This document shows positions 1-8,016 of a DNA stretch of 64,000 bases, piece by piece. The stretch's first letter is position 1. Each line of letters opens with the position of its first letter. The notes under the pieces are model-generated. The model did not search any database. It was not told the origin of the DNA and saw nothing but the letters and a program-made list of their open reading frames with translations. The DNA comes from Nocardioides ganghwensis (GTDB lineage Bacteria; Actinomycetota; Actinomycetes; Propionibacteriales; Nocardioidaceae): contig NZ_JACXYX010000021.1 of assembly GCF_014779655.1 (NCBI RefSeq), positions 1-64,000 of the forward strand. The letters run 5' to 3'. A program made the position numbers and the translations under genes.

Positions 1-1
1 C

Positions 2-202
2 CAGACCAACGGCAAGATCGAACGCTTCCACCGCACCATGGCCGACGGCTGGGCATTCAAGAAGTTCTACAACTCCGAATCAGCGCGCCGGGCAGCTCTG
101 CCAGCATGGCTCCACGAGTACAACCACCACCGGCCCCACACCGCAATCGGCGGGTCAACACCCATCACCAGGTTGACCAACCTCACCGATCAGTACAGCT
201 AG
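2..202 (+). mobile_element. IS481-type transposase, C-terminal part (cut by window edge)
   Basis: The open frame enters from the left edge and ends at TAG 200-202. It encodes the last third of a DDE transposase. NGKIERFHRT carries the third catalytic acid (Glu) in the usual IS481/IS3 integrase-core context, and EYNHHRPHTAIGG is the typical C-terminal signature. The protein ends LTDQYS, a normal family C-terminus, so this end of the gene is complete. The frame runs directly into the decayed BrkB-like gene on the other strand, so an element end probably lies within a few bases of position 200. Whether the element is complete upstream cannot be seen. Confidence 0.85.
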
Positions 203-1049
203 CGAGCCGTAGGTGGTCCCGTAGGTGCCGAGGTGCTGCACGTAGGTGAACAGCGCGGCGGTGGTGGCTGCCCAGAGCAGGGTGGCGCCTGCGGCACCCC
301 ACGTAGTCCAACGCCACTGCGGGTTCTTGCGGTCAGGGGCGAACCTGTAGAGGACGGCCAGCATCGTGGTCATCAGCAGCGCCAGCGCCGGCCAGACAGC
401 CATCGCCAACACGGACCCCACGGTGTCCGGTGACTCCTCGACGGCCCGTGAGACGACGCCGCCGATGGCGATGGCGGCACCCAGCAGCAATGCACCGCCG
501 AGGACGAACAGCAGACCCCAGCAGGGTCCGTCGCGCGAAGCCCCTGGTCTCGGTCTCGTGGTAGGCGACGTTCAGTGCGTCGATCAAGGCCACCGCGGCT
601 GTCGTGGCAGTCCACAACGCAAGCGCGAGCCCGACGAGGCCACGCACCGTCAGCACCTCCGTCGAGGCGGTCGTGATGGTGGTCAGCTGGTCGGTGACCA
701 GCAGCTCCACCTGCGGCGGGAGCACCTCCGCAACCCGGGCTAGCTGGTTGCGCGCCTGGGCCGGCGTGTTGAGGGCGCCGTAGACCGAGAGCGCGGTCAC
801 CAGCACGGGGGCGACCGACAGGACGGCGAAGAACGCTACACCGGCGCTGAGGAAGTGAAGACGCGCCCCCACCACGTGCTTCGCGGCGCGTCGCACGAGC
901 TCGCTCCAGCCCTGGGCCGACAGCTGCCCAGGGGCGACAGCATCGTCCCCCCGGGCGCTCGTACGTTCCTTTGAGCTCCGCGTCACCGGTCCATCTTTTC
1001 GCCCGCCGACGCGGGTGTCGATGCTCAGCGCACAGAGGGCGGACATCAC
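200..1049 (-). pseudogene. YihY/BrkB-type inner-membrane protein, frameshifted and truncated by IS
   Basis: From about 1049 down to about 520 the minus strand encodes the front of a YihY/virulence-factor BrkB family membrane protein, with the first hydrophobic segments around FLSAGVAFFAVLSVAP and the loop ending TRGFARRTLLG. The correct continuation (LLFVLGGALLLGAAIAIGG, then DRKNPQWRWTTWGA and YGTTYGSLA) lies in another frame. The switch maps to a run of four C at 516-519, where one extra base explains the shift. Homology then stops at YGSLA, exactly where the IS481-type transposase begins, so the last membrane segments are lost. Two independent lesions make this a dead gene. The 5' end at the ATG at 1049 is approximate. 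Confidence 0.8.
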
Positions 1050-1190
1050 AGGCGACGGTCGTACCGGCGGTCACGGGTAGAGGTAGCGCAGCCACTTGAT
1101 CGCAGTTGGGTATGGCCAGACCCAAAGAACAGGTTCACCGTGAACGGTACTAACCGCGACATCCCGTCAACGAAGTATCGGAGCAAGTCG

Positions 1191-1661
1191 ATGACCCGAG
1201 TCACGCTGGCCGCCACGACAGTGGTGACCGCACTTCTTTCCGGGTGCGGCCCTGCCCGACAGAGCGGGGACGACCTTCTTCGCGTGCTCCGGAACGAGGC
1301 TAGAAACGTCGACGAACTCACCGAGTCTCGTTGGGTTCCACCAGACCTTCCCAGCGCACCCCTCCCTGCCTCTGACGACGTCGCTCGAGAAGCCCGCTCC
1401 ATCGCCCAACCCGCCGACGACCTACCGAGCCCAGAACGATGGGAGGTCATCAACGCCACCTGTGACTACGTTGACGCCATGGCCGTAGAGGACGGCAAGG
1501 ACGCGGCCACGTACGTGATTGAACGGACGGGCACCAGCGCAGCCAACGCGTCCAAGATAAACAGCTTGGCGGACAACCTCTCGAAGGCGAAGAGCTCCTT
1601 CGACGCGACTCGCATCCTCGGGCAAGCAGCCGTGTGCGAAGCGGCCGGAGCGCGCTCATAA
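1191..1661 (+). CDS. Small secreted lipoprotein, function unknown
   Basis: 156 residues from ATG 1191. An upstream in-frame ATG at 1140 would only add a hydrophilic tail before the signal sequence. The N-terminus MTRVTLAATTVVTALLSGC is a lipoprotein signal with lipobox LSGC, so the mature protein should be lipidated on Cys19 and anchored outside the membrane. The remainder is hydrophilic, with a conserved-looking helical second half containing one Cys pair candidate (CDYVDAM and VCEAAG). I do not recognise the family. Codon use has more A/T in third positions than the surrounding genes, and the gene lies beside an IS remnant and a phage-type nuclease, which fits recent acquisition (inference). 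Confidence 0.65.
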   Translation: MTRVTLAATTVVTALLSGCGPARQSGDDLLRVLRNEARNVDELTESRWVPPDLPSAPLPASDDVAREARSIAQPADDLPSPERWEVINATCDYVDAMAVEDGKDAATYVIERTGTSAANASKINSLADNLSKAKSSFDATRILGQAAVCEAAGARS

Positions 1662-1923
1662 GCAGAGGCGGCCGCAGCCCGAACTCGGCGCCACCGGATC
1701 GGCCGGCACTGTAACGGTGCCATGGAGCTATCGCGGCGGAAAGACGCGCTCCGTTGAACGATGTCCTGTTGACATGACTCGTCGTCGGCGCGAAAGCTGT
1801 GGCGGCATCACGACAACTAGAGAACCACCCGTTTGAGCGACCGGGTCTTCGAGGAGACCCGTTCATCTTGCTCCGGGGTCACGGCTTCTCGAGGGTCAGT
1901 TCGCGCGAGAGAAAGTCAACGCG
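1662..1923. other. Non-coding stretch, nothing recognised
   Basis: 262 bases between the lipoprotein and the endonuclease VII-like gene. No open frame with convincing coding character, no strong inverted repeat and no tRNA-like fold was noticed. Confidence 0.5.
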
Positions 1924-2463
1924 ATGTCCGACGATCAGTCCAAGACGTGCACCAGATGCCTCGAGGAGAAGCCCATCTCCAGCTTCTATACCGAGAAGCG
2001 GCGGCGCAGCGATGGCACCCCGTACCGACGCCGCCGCACCGTGTGCATTGCCTGCTACAGCGCCCGGCGGCGGGAGCGCCTGGCCGCTAACCCCGAGCTT
2101 CGGCGCCGACACAACGCCCGGTATCACTGGATCAAGGCGAACGACCCGACTCGGTACGCGTTGTACTGGGGCCTGCCGGCGAAGCTGAGGAAGTATGGAA
2201 TCGACGAGGCCTTCCTCGAAGCCCATCGGCGCGACATCGGCGGACTTTGCCGGATCTGCCGACGGGATCTGCCGCTCGTGCTTGACCACGACCACAAGAC
2301 CAACCGATTCCGTGGACTGGTCTGTGCCGGCTGCAATTCCAAGCTCGGGGGTGTTGCCGACAGCGTCGAGTGGCTCGAGCGCGCTATCGCGCACCTGCTC
2401 AATCCTGTAGGGCCACCTGTTCGACGATCTCGCAGGACCTGGCGGCGACTCCCTCCACTCTGA
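1924..2463 (+). CDS. Recombination endonuclease VII-like HNH protein
   Basis: 179 residues. The N-terminus has a zinc-ribbon pattern (CTRC about residues 9-12, CIAC about 45-48). The C-terminal half has the endonuclease VII core: CRICRRD, then the metal-binding LDHDHKT, then GLVCAGCNSKLGG, giving a second C-x2-C / C-x2-C zinc site around the HNH-like His and Asp residues. T4 gp49-type enzymes resolve branched DNA. Isolated bacterial copies of this domain are common in phage remnants and are mostly uncharacterised. The tail after LLNP is basic and may be non-native extension. No phage structural genes flank it, so it is an orphan here, close to IS debris. Confidence 0.8.
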   Translation: MSDDQSKTCTRCLEEKPISSFYTEKRRRSDGTPYRRRRTVCIACYSARRRERLAANPELRRRHNARYHWIKANDPTRYALYWGLPAKLRKYGIDEAFLEAHRRDIGGLCRICRRDLPLVLDHDHKTNRFRGLVCAGCNSKLGGVADSVEWLERAIAHLLNPVGPPVRRSRRTWRRLPPL

Positions 2464-2599
2464 CTGCAGTCCGACCCGCGTCCCAGGCCCAGCGACCGAT
2501 GGCGCTGGCACGCGGCGTTAAGACGCAGATCGACCCGTTCCGAATGACGATCCGGCTAGGGCGACAAGCGCCCTCGTCGGCCGGGCAGCGCGACCGACC

Positions 2600-3382
2600 T
2601 CAACTGGTGCTGTCAAGGATCAATCGGGTCGCCTCATGTGGTGCGTCCCATTGTGGAAAGTGGCCACACCGCTCGAACCAGTGCAGCACCGCGTCCGGAA
2701 ACAGTTCCGTCGCACGTGCGGCCTGCCTCGGCACGGTCACCAGGTCACGACGGCCCCAGCCGATCGTGACCCGGCCGGGCACAGTGCCGGCCGGCGCACC
2801 CTGCTGCTTGGGCCCCTTGGTCAGGGCGTCCAAGGCCGCGCCAGTCGACGGGGACTCAGCCAGCCCGCGCACATCCGGCAGCACGGTCTCGCGCGAGAGT
2901 TCCCAGGGCCGCGCCGACAACTGCGCCAACAGCAGCGTCCTTCCCACGGGGTTGCCCAGCAGTGCTGGCAGCGTGCCTCGCAGCGCCCGGACCAAGGCGA
3001 TCGATGGCCGAAGCGTGGCCCCGAAGACGGCGACCTCGCGGTCGCTCCAGAAACCACCCGGGTCCAACGCCACGGTGTCGCCGCCGACGCCTCGCCGTGC
3101 GAGCTCAAGCACCATTCGGCCACCCATCGACTGACCGACCGTCGACACCCCGTCCAGACCCTGTTCGCGGATGAATTCTGCGACGGAGTCGGTCAGGGTG
3201 GCGATCGAGACCTCGCCGGTCAAAGGAGGCGACTCGCCGAAACCCGGCAGGTCGACGGCGATGACCTCACGGCTCTCGGCCAGCTCGTCGATGATCGGGG
3301 ACCAGGATCGCCATCCAGCGCCCAGACCGTGCACGAGCAACAACGGCCTGCCGCTTCCGCGGCGCGCATGGTTCAACGTCAT
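2600..3382 (-). CDS. Alpha/beta-fold hydrolase
   Basis: 260 residues, a standard single-domain alpha/beta hydrolase. LLLVHGLGAGWRSW near residue 15 is the oxyanion-hole strand, GQSMGG near residue 87 is the nucleophile elbow (Ser), and CGHFPQWDAP near the C-terminus supplies the catalytic His. The acid is probably the Asp in WGRRDLVT. There is no signal peptide, so it is cytoplasmic. The substrate cannot be read from sequence. It is monocistronic, with about 300 bases of non-coding DNA on the start side. Confidence 0.85.
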   Translation of the reverse strand: MTLNHARRGSGRPLLLVHGLGAGWRSWSPIIDELAESREVIAVDLPGFGESPPLTGEVSIATLTDSVAEFIREQGLDGVSTVGQSMGGRMVLELARRGVGGDTVALDPGGFWSDREVAVFGATLRPSIALVRALRGTLPALLGNPVGRTLLLAQLSARPWELSRETVLPDVRGLAESPSTGAALDALTKGPKQQGAPAGTVPGRVTIGWGRRDLVTVPRQAARATELFPDAVLHWFERCGHFPQWDAPHEATRLILDSTS

Positions 3383-3681
3383 TTCTTAAACGCTAGCCCA
3401 CGCGGAAATCTGTGCATCGCCACCGCAAGCCGATCCGCAACGAAACACACTCATCCACACCTCCACCGCTGCTAGATCCGGACGTTTGAAGGCGACCGGC
3501 GCTGAGCGCCCTGACTCGCCGGTCCATGCAGACCGGGCTGCATCGGCTGTTTGGCCCACGCCGACAAGCGGCGGTTCGGGGCAGGCAGAAGTGCCCCACC
3601 CGCGAGCCGTCAGCTCGGGTCTCCGACCGAGCGTCACTGCCATCTTCGATCCGTACGGCCACGCACGGCTCCACCCGCGGC
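3383..3681. other. Non-coding stretch between two minus-strand genes
   Basis: 299 bases. No supported gene. A short inverted repeat, CCTACG...CGTAGG, overlaps the end of the DUF222 gene near 3680-3705 but lacks a T tract, so I do not call a terminator. Confidence 0.5.
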
Positions 3682-4926
3682 CTACGTCCGTCGGGCGTAG
3701 GTGACCTTGTTGTCGGCGTGGACGGTCATCGCGTACTGGGAGTCGTGGGCGAGGCGGTGGTGGCGGGGGCACAGCAGCCGGGCGTTGGTCAGGTCGGTGA
3801 GTCCCCCGCGGGACCAGGGGTGGTCGTGGTGGGCGTGGCAGCCCGATGCCGAGGTCTCACACCCCGTGGCGGTGCAGCCGCCGTCACGCAGGCCCAGCGC
3901 GATGCGCTGGGCCTTGGTGAACAGCCGTCGGGTGCGTCCCAGGTCGAGGGGCTGGGAGTCGGCGCCGAGGACGACGGGGATGATCCCGGCCTCGCACGCG
4001 AGCCGGCGCGCCTGCCCCGCGGACATCCGCGTGCCGTCGTCGAGCAGTGCCGTGGCGTGCTCGGCCAGCAGCTCGGTGAGGGTCATGGTCACCACCACGG
4101 TGGCGTTGGCGCCCGCGGTGTGCGGCGTGGCATCGCTGGGGTAGCGCTCGACGTACTCCACGAACGCCTCCCCCATCCGCCGGCGCAGCGGCTTGAAGTC
4201 GCCGGACTCCTCGCGCAGCTCGGCCTCGGTGTGACGGGCCGGGTTGGCCAGGGCGAGGAGGTGACGCCGGAGCATCTTGGCGATGTGGGAGGGCACGACG
4301 AAGCTGCCACGGCAGCGGCCCTCCCCGTCGTCGCTCATGGTCAGCTCGACCGTCGCTGCGGCGCGGCGCTCCTCCGCCTGCAGTGCCGCCGCCTCGTGGG
4401 ACTCCCCCACCTGCGGCGCGACCACGTCGAGGATCCGCTTGCCGATCTGCTTCAGGTCCCGGGCATCGTGCTTACCGGCCAACCCCAGCAGCACCGACTC
4501 CGCCGCCTCCCGCGTGTCCGCGTCGACGTGCGAGGGCAGCGCGTCCACCGCCTCGGCGATCACCCGCGCCTGCTCCGTGCGCAGCCCACCCGACGTCAAC
4601 GCCGACGCGACCCACGGGTGCTCCTCCAGCGCCCGCCCCAGCGCGAGGTCGCGGCGTGCCTCGCGCTGCGTGGCCCGGGTCTGGACCGCCACCCACGCCG
4701 CCGCATCGCGCAACCCGTGCGCCTCGGCCACGTCACCCGCGGCCGCCAGCACCCGCGCGCTCAGCGCGTCGAGCTGGGAGCGTACAGCCGCCAGCGCCGT
4801 CAGCGCGGCCTGCTTGTCGCCCACCGACATGAACCCCGGCTCCACCGCCGCCACGTCCTTCAGCGCCCCGTCGAGGACCGCCGCACACGCCACGATCGGG
4901 TGGGACTGGGGGTGGGGCTGGTGCAC
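3682..4926 (-). CDS. DUF222 / 13E12-repeat family HNH endonuclease
   Basis: 414 residues from GTG 4926, preceded by GAGGAG at good spacing. Residues 30-300 form the helical DUF222 domain typical of actinobacterial 13E12 REP proteins. The C-terminus carries a complete HNH motif: CHAHHDHPWSRGG, then TNARLLCPRHHRLAHD, with Cys pairs (CTATGC) for zinc. These proteins are abundant, often multicopy and of unsettled function. Some mycobacterial members were reported as DNA-damage induced through LexA. Consistent with that, a near-consensus SOS box lies about 210 bases upstream at 5137-5152. Probably a damage-induced nuclease. Confidence 0.9.
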   Translation of the reverse strand: MHQPHPQSHPIVACAAVLDGALKDVAAVEPGFMSVGDKQAALTALAAVRSQLDALSARVLAAAGDVAEAHGLRDAAAWVAVQTRATQREARRDLALGRALEEHPWVASALTSGGLRTEQARVIAEAVDALPSHVDADTREAAESVLLGLAGKHDARDLKQIGKRILDVVAPQVGESHEAAALQAEERRAAATVELTMSDDGEGRCRGSFVVPSHIAKMLRRHLLALANPARHTEAELREESGDFKPLRRRMGEAFVEYVERYPSDATPHTAGANATVVVTMTLTELLAEHATALLDDGTRMSAGQARRLACEAGIIPVVLGADSQPLDLGRTRRLFTKAQRIALGLRDGGCTATGCETSASGCHAHHDHPWSRGGLTDLTNARLLCPRHHRLAHDSQYAMTVHADNKVTYARRT

Positions 4927-5136
4927 TGGGCCATCTCCTCGAGCACGTCACGGACGCCCACCCTGTTCCGGGGTGGTGCGGTGAGACGTGCCGGCCCATT
5001 CGCCACGGTCGCCACCCGAGAGCCGCACCAACGGCACCCCGCCAGCACCAGGACGGGTTCTATGGATGACTGTCCCGACCCCGGGATCCTCGTCGCCTCA
5101 GACGAGATCCGTTCCGGATCGGCGTGCTACACGCAA

Positions 5137-5152
5137 TCGTACACGTGTTCGA
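5137..5152. promoter_or_regulatory. Putative LexA SOS box
   Basis: TCGTACACGTGTTCGA matches the actinobacterial LexA consensus TCGAAC-N4-GTTCGA at 11 of 12 defined positions, with a single A-to-T change in the left half. It sits in the 250-base gap upstream of the minus-strand DUF222 HNH gene and downstream of the DUF5709 gene, so the DUF222 gene is the only sensible target. Confidence 0.6.
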
Positions 5153-5176
5153 ATATGCTCGCAACCTCCCGCCCGG

Positions 5177-5647
5177 CTACAGCTCGTCGCCCTCCGGCGG
5201 CTCGGGCTCGCGGGTGATGTGCATGGCCGCCTCCTCCGCGGACGCACCGGCGCCGTCGATGCCGACGTCGAGCGCGACCTCCTGCTTGTCGACGTCCTCC
5301 CCGACGCCACCATCGGGGGCGACGAGCCGGCCGGTGCGCTCGTCGGCCTCGTCGAGCCCGAGCTGCTCGTCGAGGGCGTTCTCGTCCTCGTGGTCCTCGA
5401 CCTCGTCGACCTCGGCGTAGGGGTCGATGTCGGGCTCCTCCTCGGCGAGCTTCTCGTCGAGGGACTCGCCCTGGCGGCGCTCGGCCTCGGTGGGGTAGTC
5501 GTCGTAGCCCTTGGGCGCCCGGTCCGGTGGTGAGTACCCCCGGTCCAGGACGTCCTCGAGGTCTCCGTCGTCCAGCGTGTCTCCCGGCTGGAGCTGGTCC
5601 TCGTCGTCGATGGACATGTCGCCGTAGATCTCGCGGTCCTCACTCAT
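5177..5647 (-). CDS. DUF5709 family acidic protein
   Basis: 156 residues from ATG 5647 (MSEDREIYGDMSI). An in-frame extension upstream adds only 12 low-complexity residues. The protein is strongly acidic and probably largely disordered, with recognisable blocks such as LEDVLDRGYSPPDRAPKG followed by ETERRQGESLDEKL-like sequence (here AERRQGESLDEKLAEEEPD) that define the actinobacterial DUF5709 family. No signal peptide or membrane segment. The function of the family is unknown. It is transcribed in the same direction as the SNF2 helicase but starts 53 bases beyond the helicase stop, so co-transcription is possible. Confidence 0.8.
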   Translation of the reverse strand: MSEDREIYGDMSIDDEDQLQPGDTLDDGDLEDVLDRGYSPPDRAPKGYDDYPTEAERRQGESLDEKLAEEEPDIDPYAEVDEVEDHEDENALDEQLGLDEADERTGRLVAPDGGVGEDVDKQEVALDVGIDGAGASAEEAAMHITREPEPPEGDEL

Positions 5648-5699
5648 GCCTACAGGCGTACCGGACCGACGAGGCGCGGACAAGGGCCGAACGGGTGTG

Positions 5700-7814
5700 T
5701 CAGCCGAGCTCGCGCTCCAGCGCGTCGGTGAGCAGCGCGACCAGGGCCTCGGTCTGGATGTTGGCCGAGGACGAGACCTCCTCGTCCGAGCCGTCGAGCG
5801 CCCGGGCGGCGAGGCCGGCCTTGGAGTCGATCAGCTCGGCGATCCGCGTGTCGATGGTCTGAGCGGCGATGATGCGCCACGCGGTGACCGGGTCGCTCTG
5901 GCCGATGCGGTGCACGCGGTCGATCGCCTGCGTCTGCTCGGCGTCGGTCCACGAGAGCTCCGACAGCACGACGTTGGACGCGACCTGGAGGTTCACGCCG
6001 ACGCCGGCCGCGGCCAGCGAGCAGACGATGACCTGGACGTCCGGGTCGTTGACGAAGGCCTCGATGGCCCTCTCCCGCGCCTTGGGCGTCTGGTCGCCGC
6101 GGATCGAGGTGTGCTTGAGACCGCGGCGGGTGAAGGTGTCCTCGGCGATGTCCATGACGTCGACGTGGCGGGCGAAGAACACGACCTTGCCGACGTTGCG
6201 GGCGAGCTGCGCGGCGTAGTCGGCCGCCAGGCCGGCCTTGGCGCGGCCGATGCGGCGGAACATCGAGAAGACGTTCTCACCGCCGGTGCCGGAGTCCATC
6301 TCCTCGCGCTCCCACGTCGCCACCCGGCGTACGAGCTCGTGGTCGATGCCGTCGACGACGGAGCCCGTACGCCGCGCCTCGAGCGCGGCCTTGTAGCGCT
6401 GGACGAGCCGGCGGGCGAGGTCCTCCTCGGCCGCGCGGATCGAGCGGGTGTCCTCGTCGTCGAGCTCGACCGGGATGTCGGCGATGCGGCGGGCGGGGAT
6501 GTCCTCGGCAACGTCGACCTTGCGCCGGCGCACGATGCCCATGTCGATGACCGCCTTGCGCGCGGCGGGGTAGAAGGAGTGGTCGGCCGGGGTCAGGTCG
6601 GTCTCCTCCAGCGTCTCCATCAGCCGCGCGAGCGGCTTGTTGTCGTCGATCCAGCCGAGGAACTGCCAGATCGCGCGGAAGTCCTCGATGTCGTTGATGA
6701 GGGGCGTGCCGGTCAGCGCCATCAGCAGCGGTCGTGCCGTGCGCGCGCGCAGCTTCTCCGACAGCTCGAGCACGTGGCGCGAGCGCTGGGAGGTCTTGTT
6801 CTTGATGAAGTGGGCCTCGTCGACGACCATGCCGCGGAAGCCGAAGGTCCCGAGCCAGCCGACGTGGCGGTCGAGGATCTCGTAGTTGACGATGATGACG
6901 TCGGCGAAGGCGTCGACCTCGTCACCGTCGCCGTGGATCACCGTGGCGCGGCGACGCGGGGTCCAGCGCTCGGTCTCGCGGGCCCAGTTGGTCTTGACGA
7001 CGTTGGGGCACACGACGAGCAGCGGGTAGGCGTTCGCCGCCTGCGCGGCCAGCAGCGCCTGGGCGGTCTTGCCGAGGCCCGGCTCGTCGGCGAGGAGGAA
7101 GGTGCGGTGCCCCTCGGCGGCCGCGGCGATCATCCGCGCCTGGTGCGGCATCAGCTCGAGCTTGCCGGGCGCGTTGAGCGAGGTGGCCTCCGGCAGCTCC
7201 ATGCACGACGAGGCGCCGCCGAGCTCGAAGGAGCGGAACAGCGGGCCGAGCAGCTCCCAGGTGCTGAGCCGGCCGTGGACCGACCGCTTCTCGCGGCCGA
7301 TCTCGAAGTCGGGCACGAGGAACGGGTTGGCGAGCTGGTGCTGCACGACCGACTGCGGGATCACGCGGCGCTCGCCGAGGCCGGGACCGGCCTCGTCATC
7401 GGGCTTGGGCTCGTCGGGGACGACCTCGACGCCGGCCTTGCGGAGCATCTCGAGCCGCAGGTCGCGGGCGCTGTCGGTGACGACGGCCTCCTCCGACAGC
7501 AGGCCGAAGAGCGAGGGGTCGCGCGTGGCGGTCTTGGCGAGGATCGTCGCGATGCCGTCGAGGCGCTTGAGCTCGTCGGCCTTCTGCGCGTCGGTGAGCT
7601 CCGCGGAGGCGCGTACGTCGCTGCGGTGCTCGCGCACCAGCAGCGCCACCACCTGGAAGCGCACCCGCTGGCCGGGTGCGAGCGGCCCGCGCTGCACGGC
7701 GGACTCGAGCTCACGCACGGCACGGGCCAGGACGGGGACGATGCCCTCGTTGTCCTTGTGGCGGGCGTGAGCAGGGGTGCGGCGTCCGCCGCGCTGGCGC
7801 TGGCGCTGGGCCAA
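5700..7814 (-). CDS. SNF2-family DEAD/DEAH-type helicase
   Basis: 704 residues from TTG 7814, chosen because GGGAGGA lies just upstream and because longer in-frame starts run into the paaK gene. Walker A is LADEPGLGKTAQ near residue 243, motif II is VVDEAHFIKN near residue 330, and motif VI is QAIDRVHRIGQ near residue 625. This is the bipartite SNF2_N plus Helicase_C layout of a double-strand DNA translocase. The roughly 220-residue N-terminal region has no domain I recognise. Lone bacterial SNF2 proteins with this SMARCAL1-like core are presumed to act in fork remodelling or transcription recycling. No methylase or nuclease partner is adjacent, so it is not an obvious defence component. Confidence 0.88.
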   Translation of the reverse strand: MAQRQRQRGGRRTPAHARHKDNEGIVPVLARAVRELESAVQRGPLAPGQRVRFQVVALLVREHRSDVRASAELTDAQKADELKRLDGIATILAKTATRDPSLFGLLSEEAVVTDSARDLRLEMLRKAGVEVVPDEPKPDDEAGPGLGERRVIPQSVVQHQLANPFLVPDFEIGREKRSVHGRLSTWELLGPLFRSFELGGASSCMELPEATSLNAPGKLELMPHQARMIAAAAEGHRTFLLADEPGLGKTAQALLAAQAANAYPLLVVCPNVVKTNWARETERWTPRRRATVIHGDGDEVDAFADVIIVNYEILDRHVGWLGTFGFRGMVVDEAHFIKNKTSQRSRHVLELSEKLRARTARPLLMALTGTPLINDIEDFRAIWQFLGWIDDNKPLARLMETLEETDLTPADHSFYPAARKAVIDMGIVRRRKVDVAEDIPARRIADIPVELDDEDTRSIRAAEEDLARRLVQRYKAALEARRTGSVVDGIDHELVRRVATWEREEMDSGTGGENVFSMFRRIGRAKAGLAADYAAQLARNVGKVVFFARHVDVMDIAEDTFTRRGLKHTSIRGDQTPKARERAIEAFVNDPDVQVIVCSLAAAGVGVNLQVASNVVLSELSWTDAEQTQAIDRVHRIGQSDPVTAWRIIAAQTIDTRIAELIDSKAGLAARALDGSDEEVSSSANIQTEALVALLTDALERELG

Positions 7815-8016
7815 GGGGTCCTCCCGGACTTGGGTACGCGTCGTGGAGCCGGCGAGCCACTGTCGGCTCGGGCCCGGAACGCCACGGCGTGGAGGTGTGG
7901 AGCGGGCGTCAGGTGCGCGGTGGCCGGCGGATCTGGGGTGATCACAGCGGCACGGCGTCTGGAACGCTGCGTCCACTCTAGCCCTCGACCGACCGTTGGC
8001 GGTAAATATCCGCCTG

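Noticed and set aside
3526-5217. Long plus-strand open frame of 563 codons opposite the DUF222 gene
   Set aside because: Runs antisense over a gene with intact HNH motifs. Composition is Arg/Gly-rich as expected for a shadow frame in high-GC DNA.
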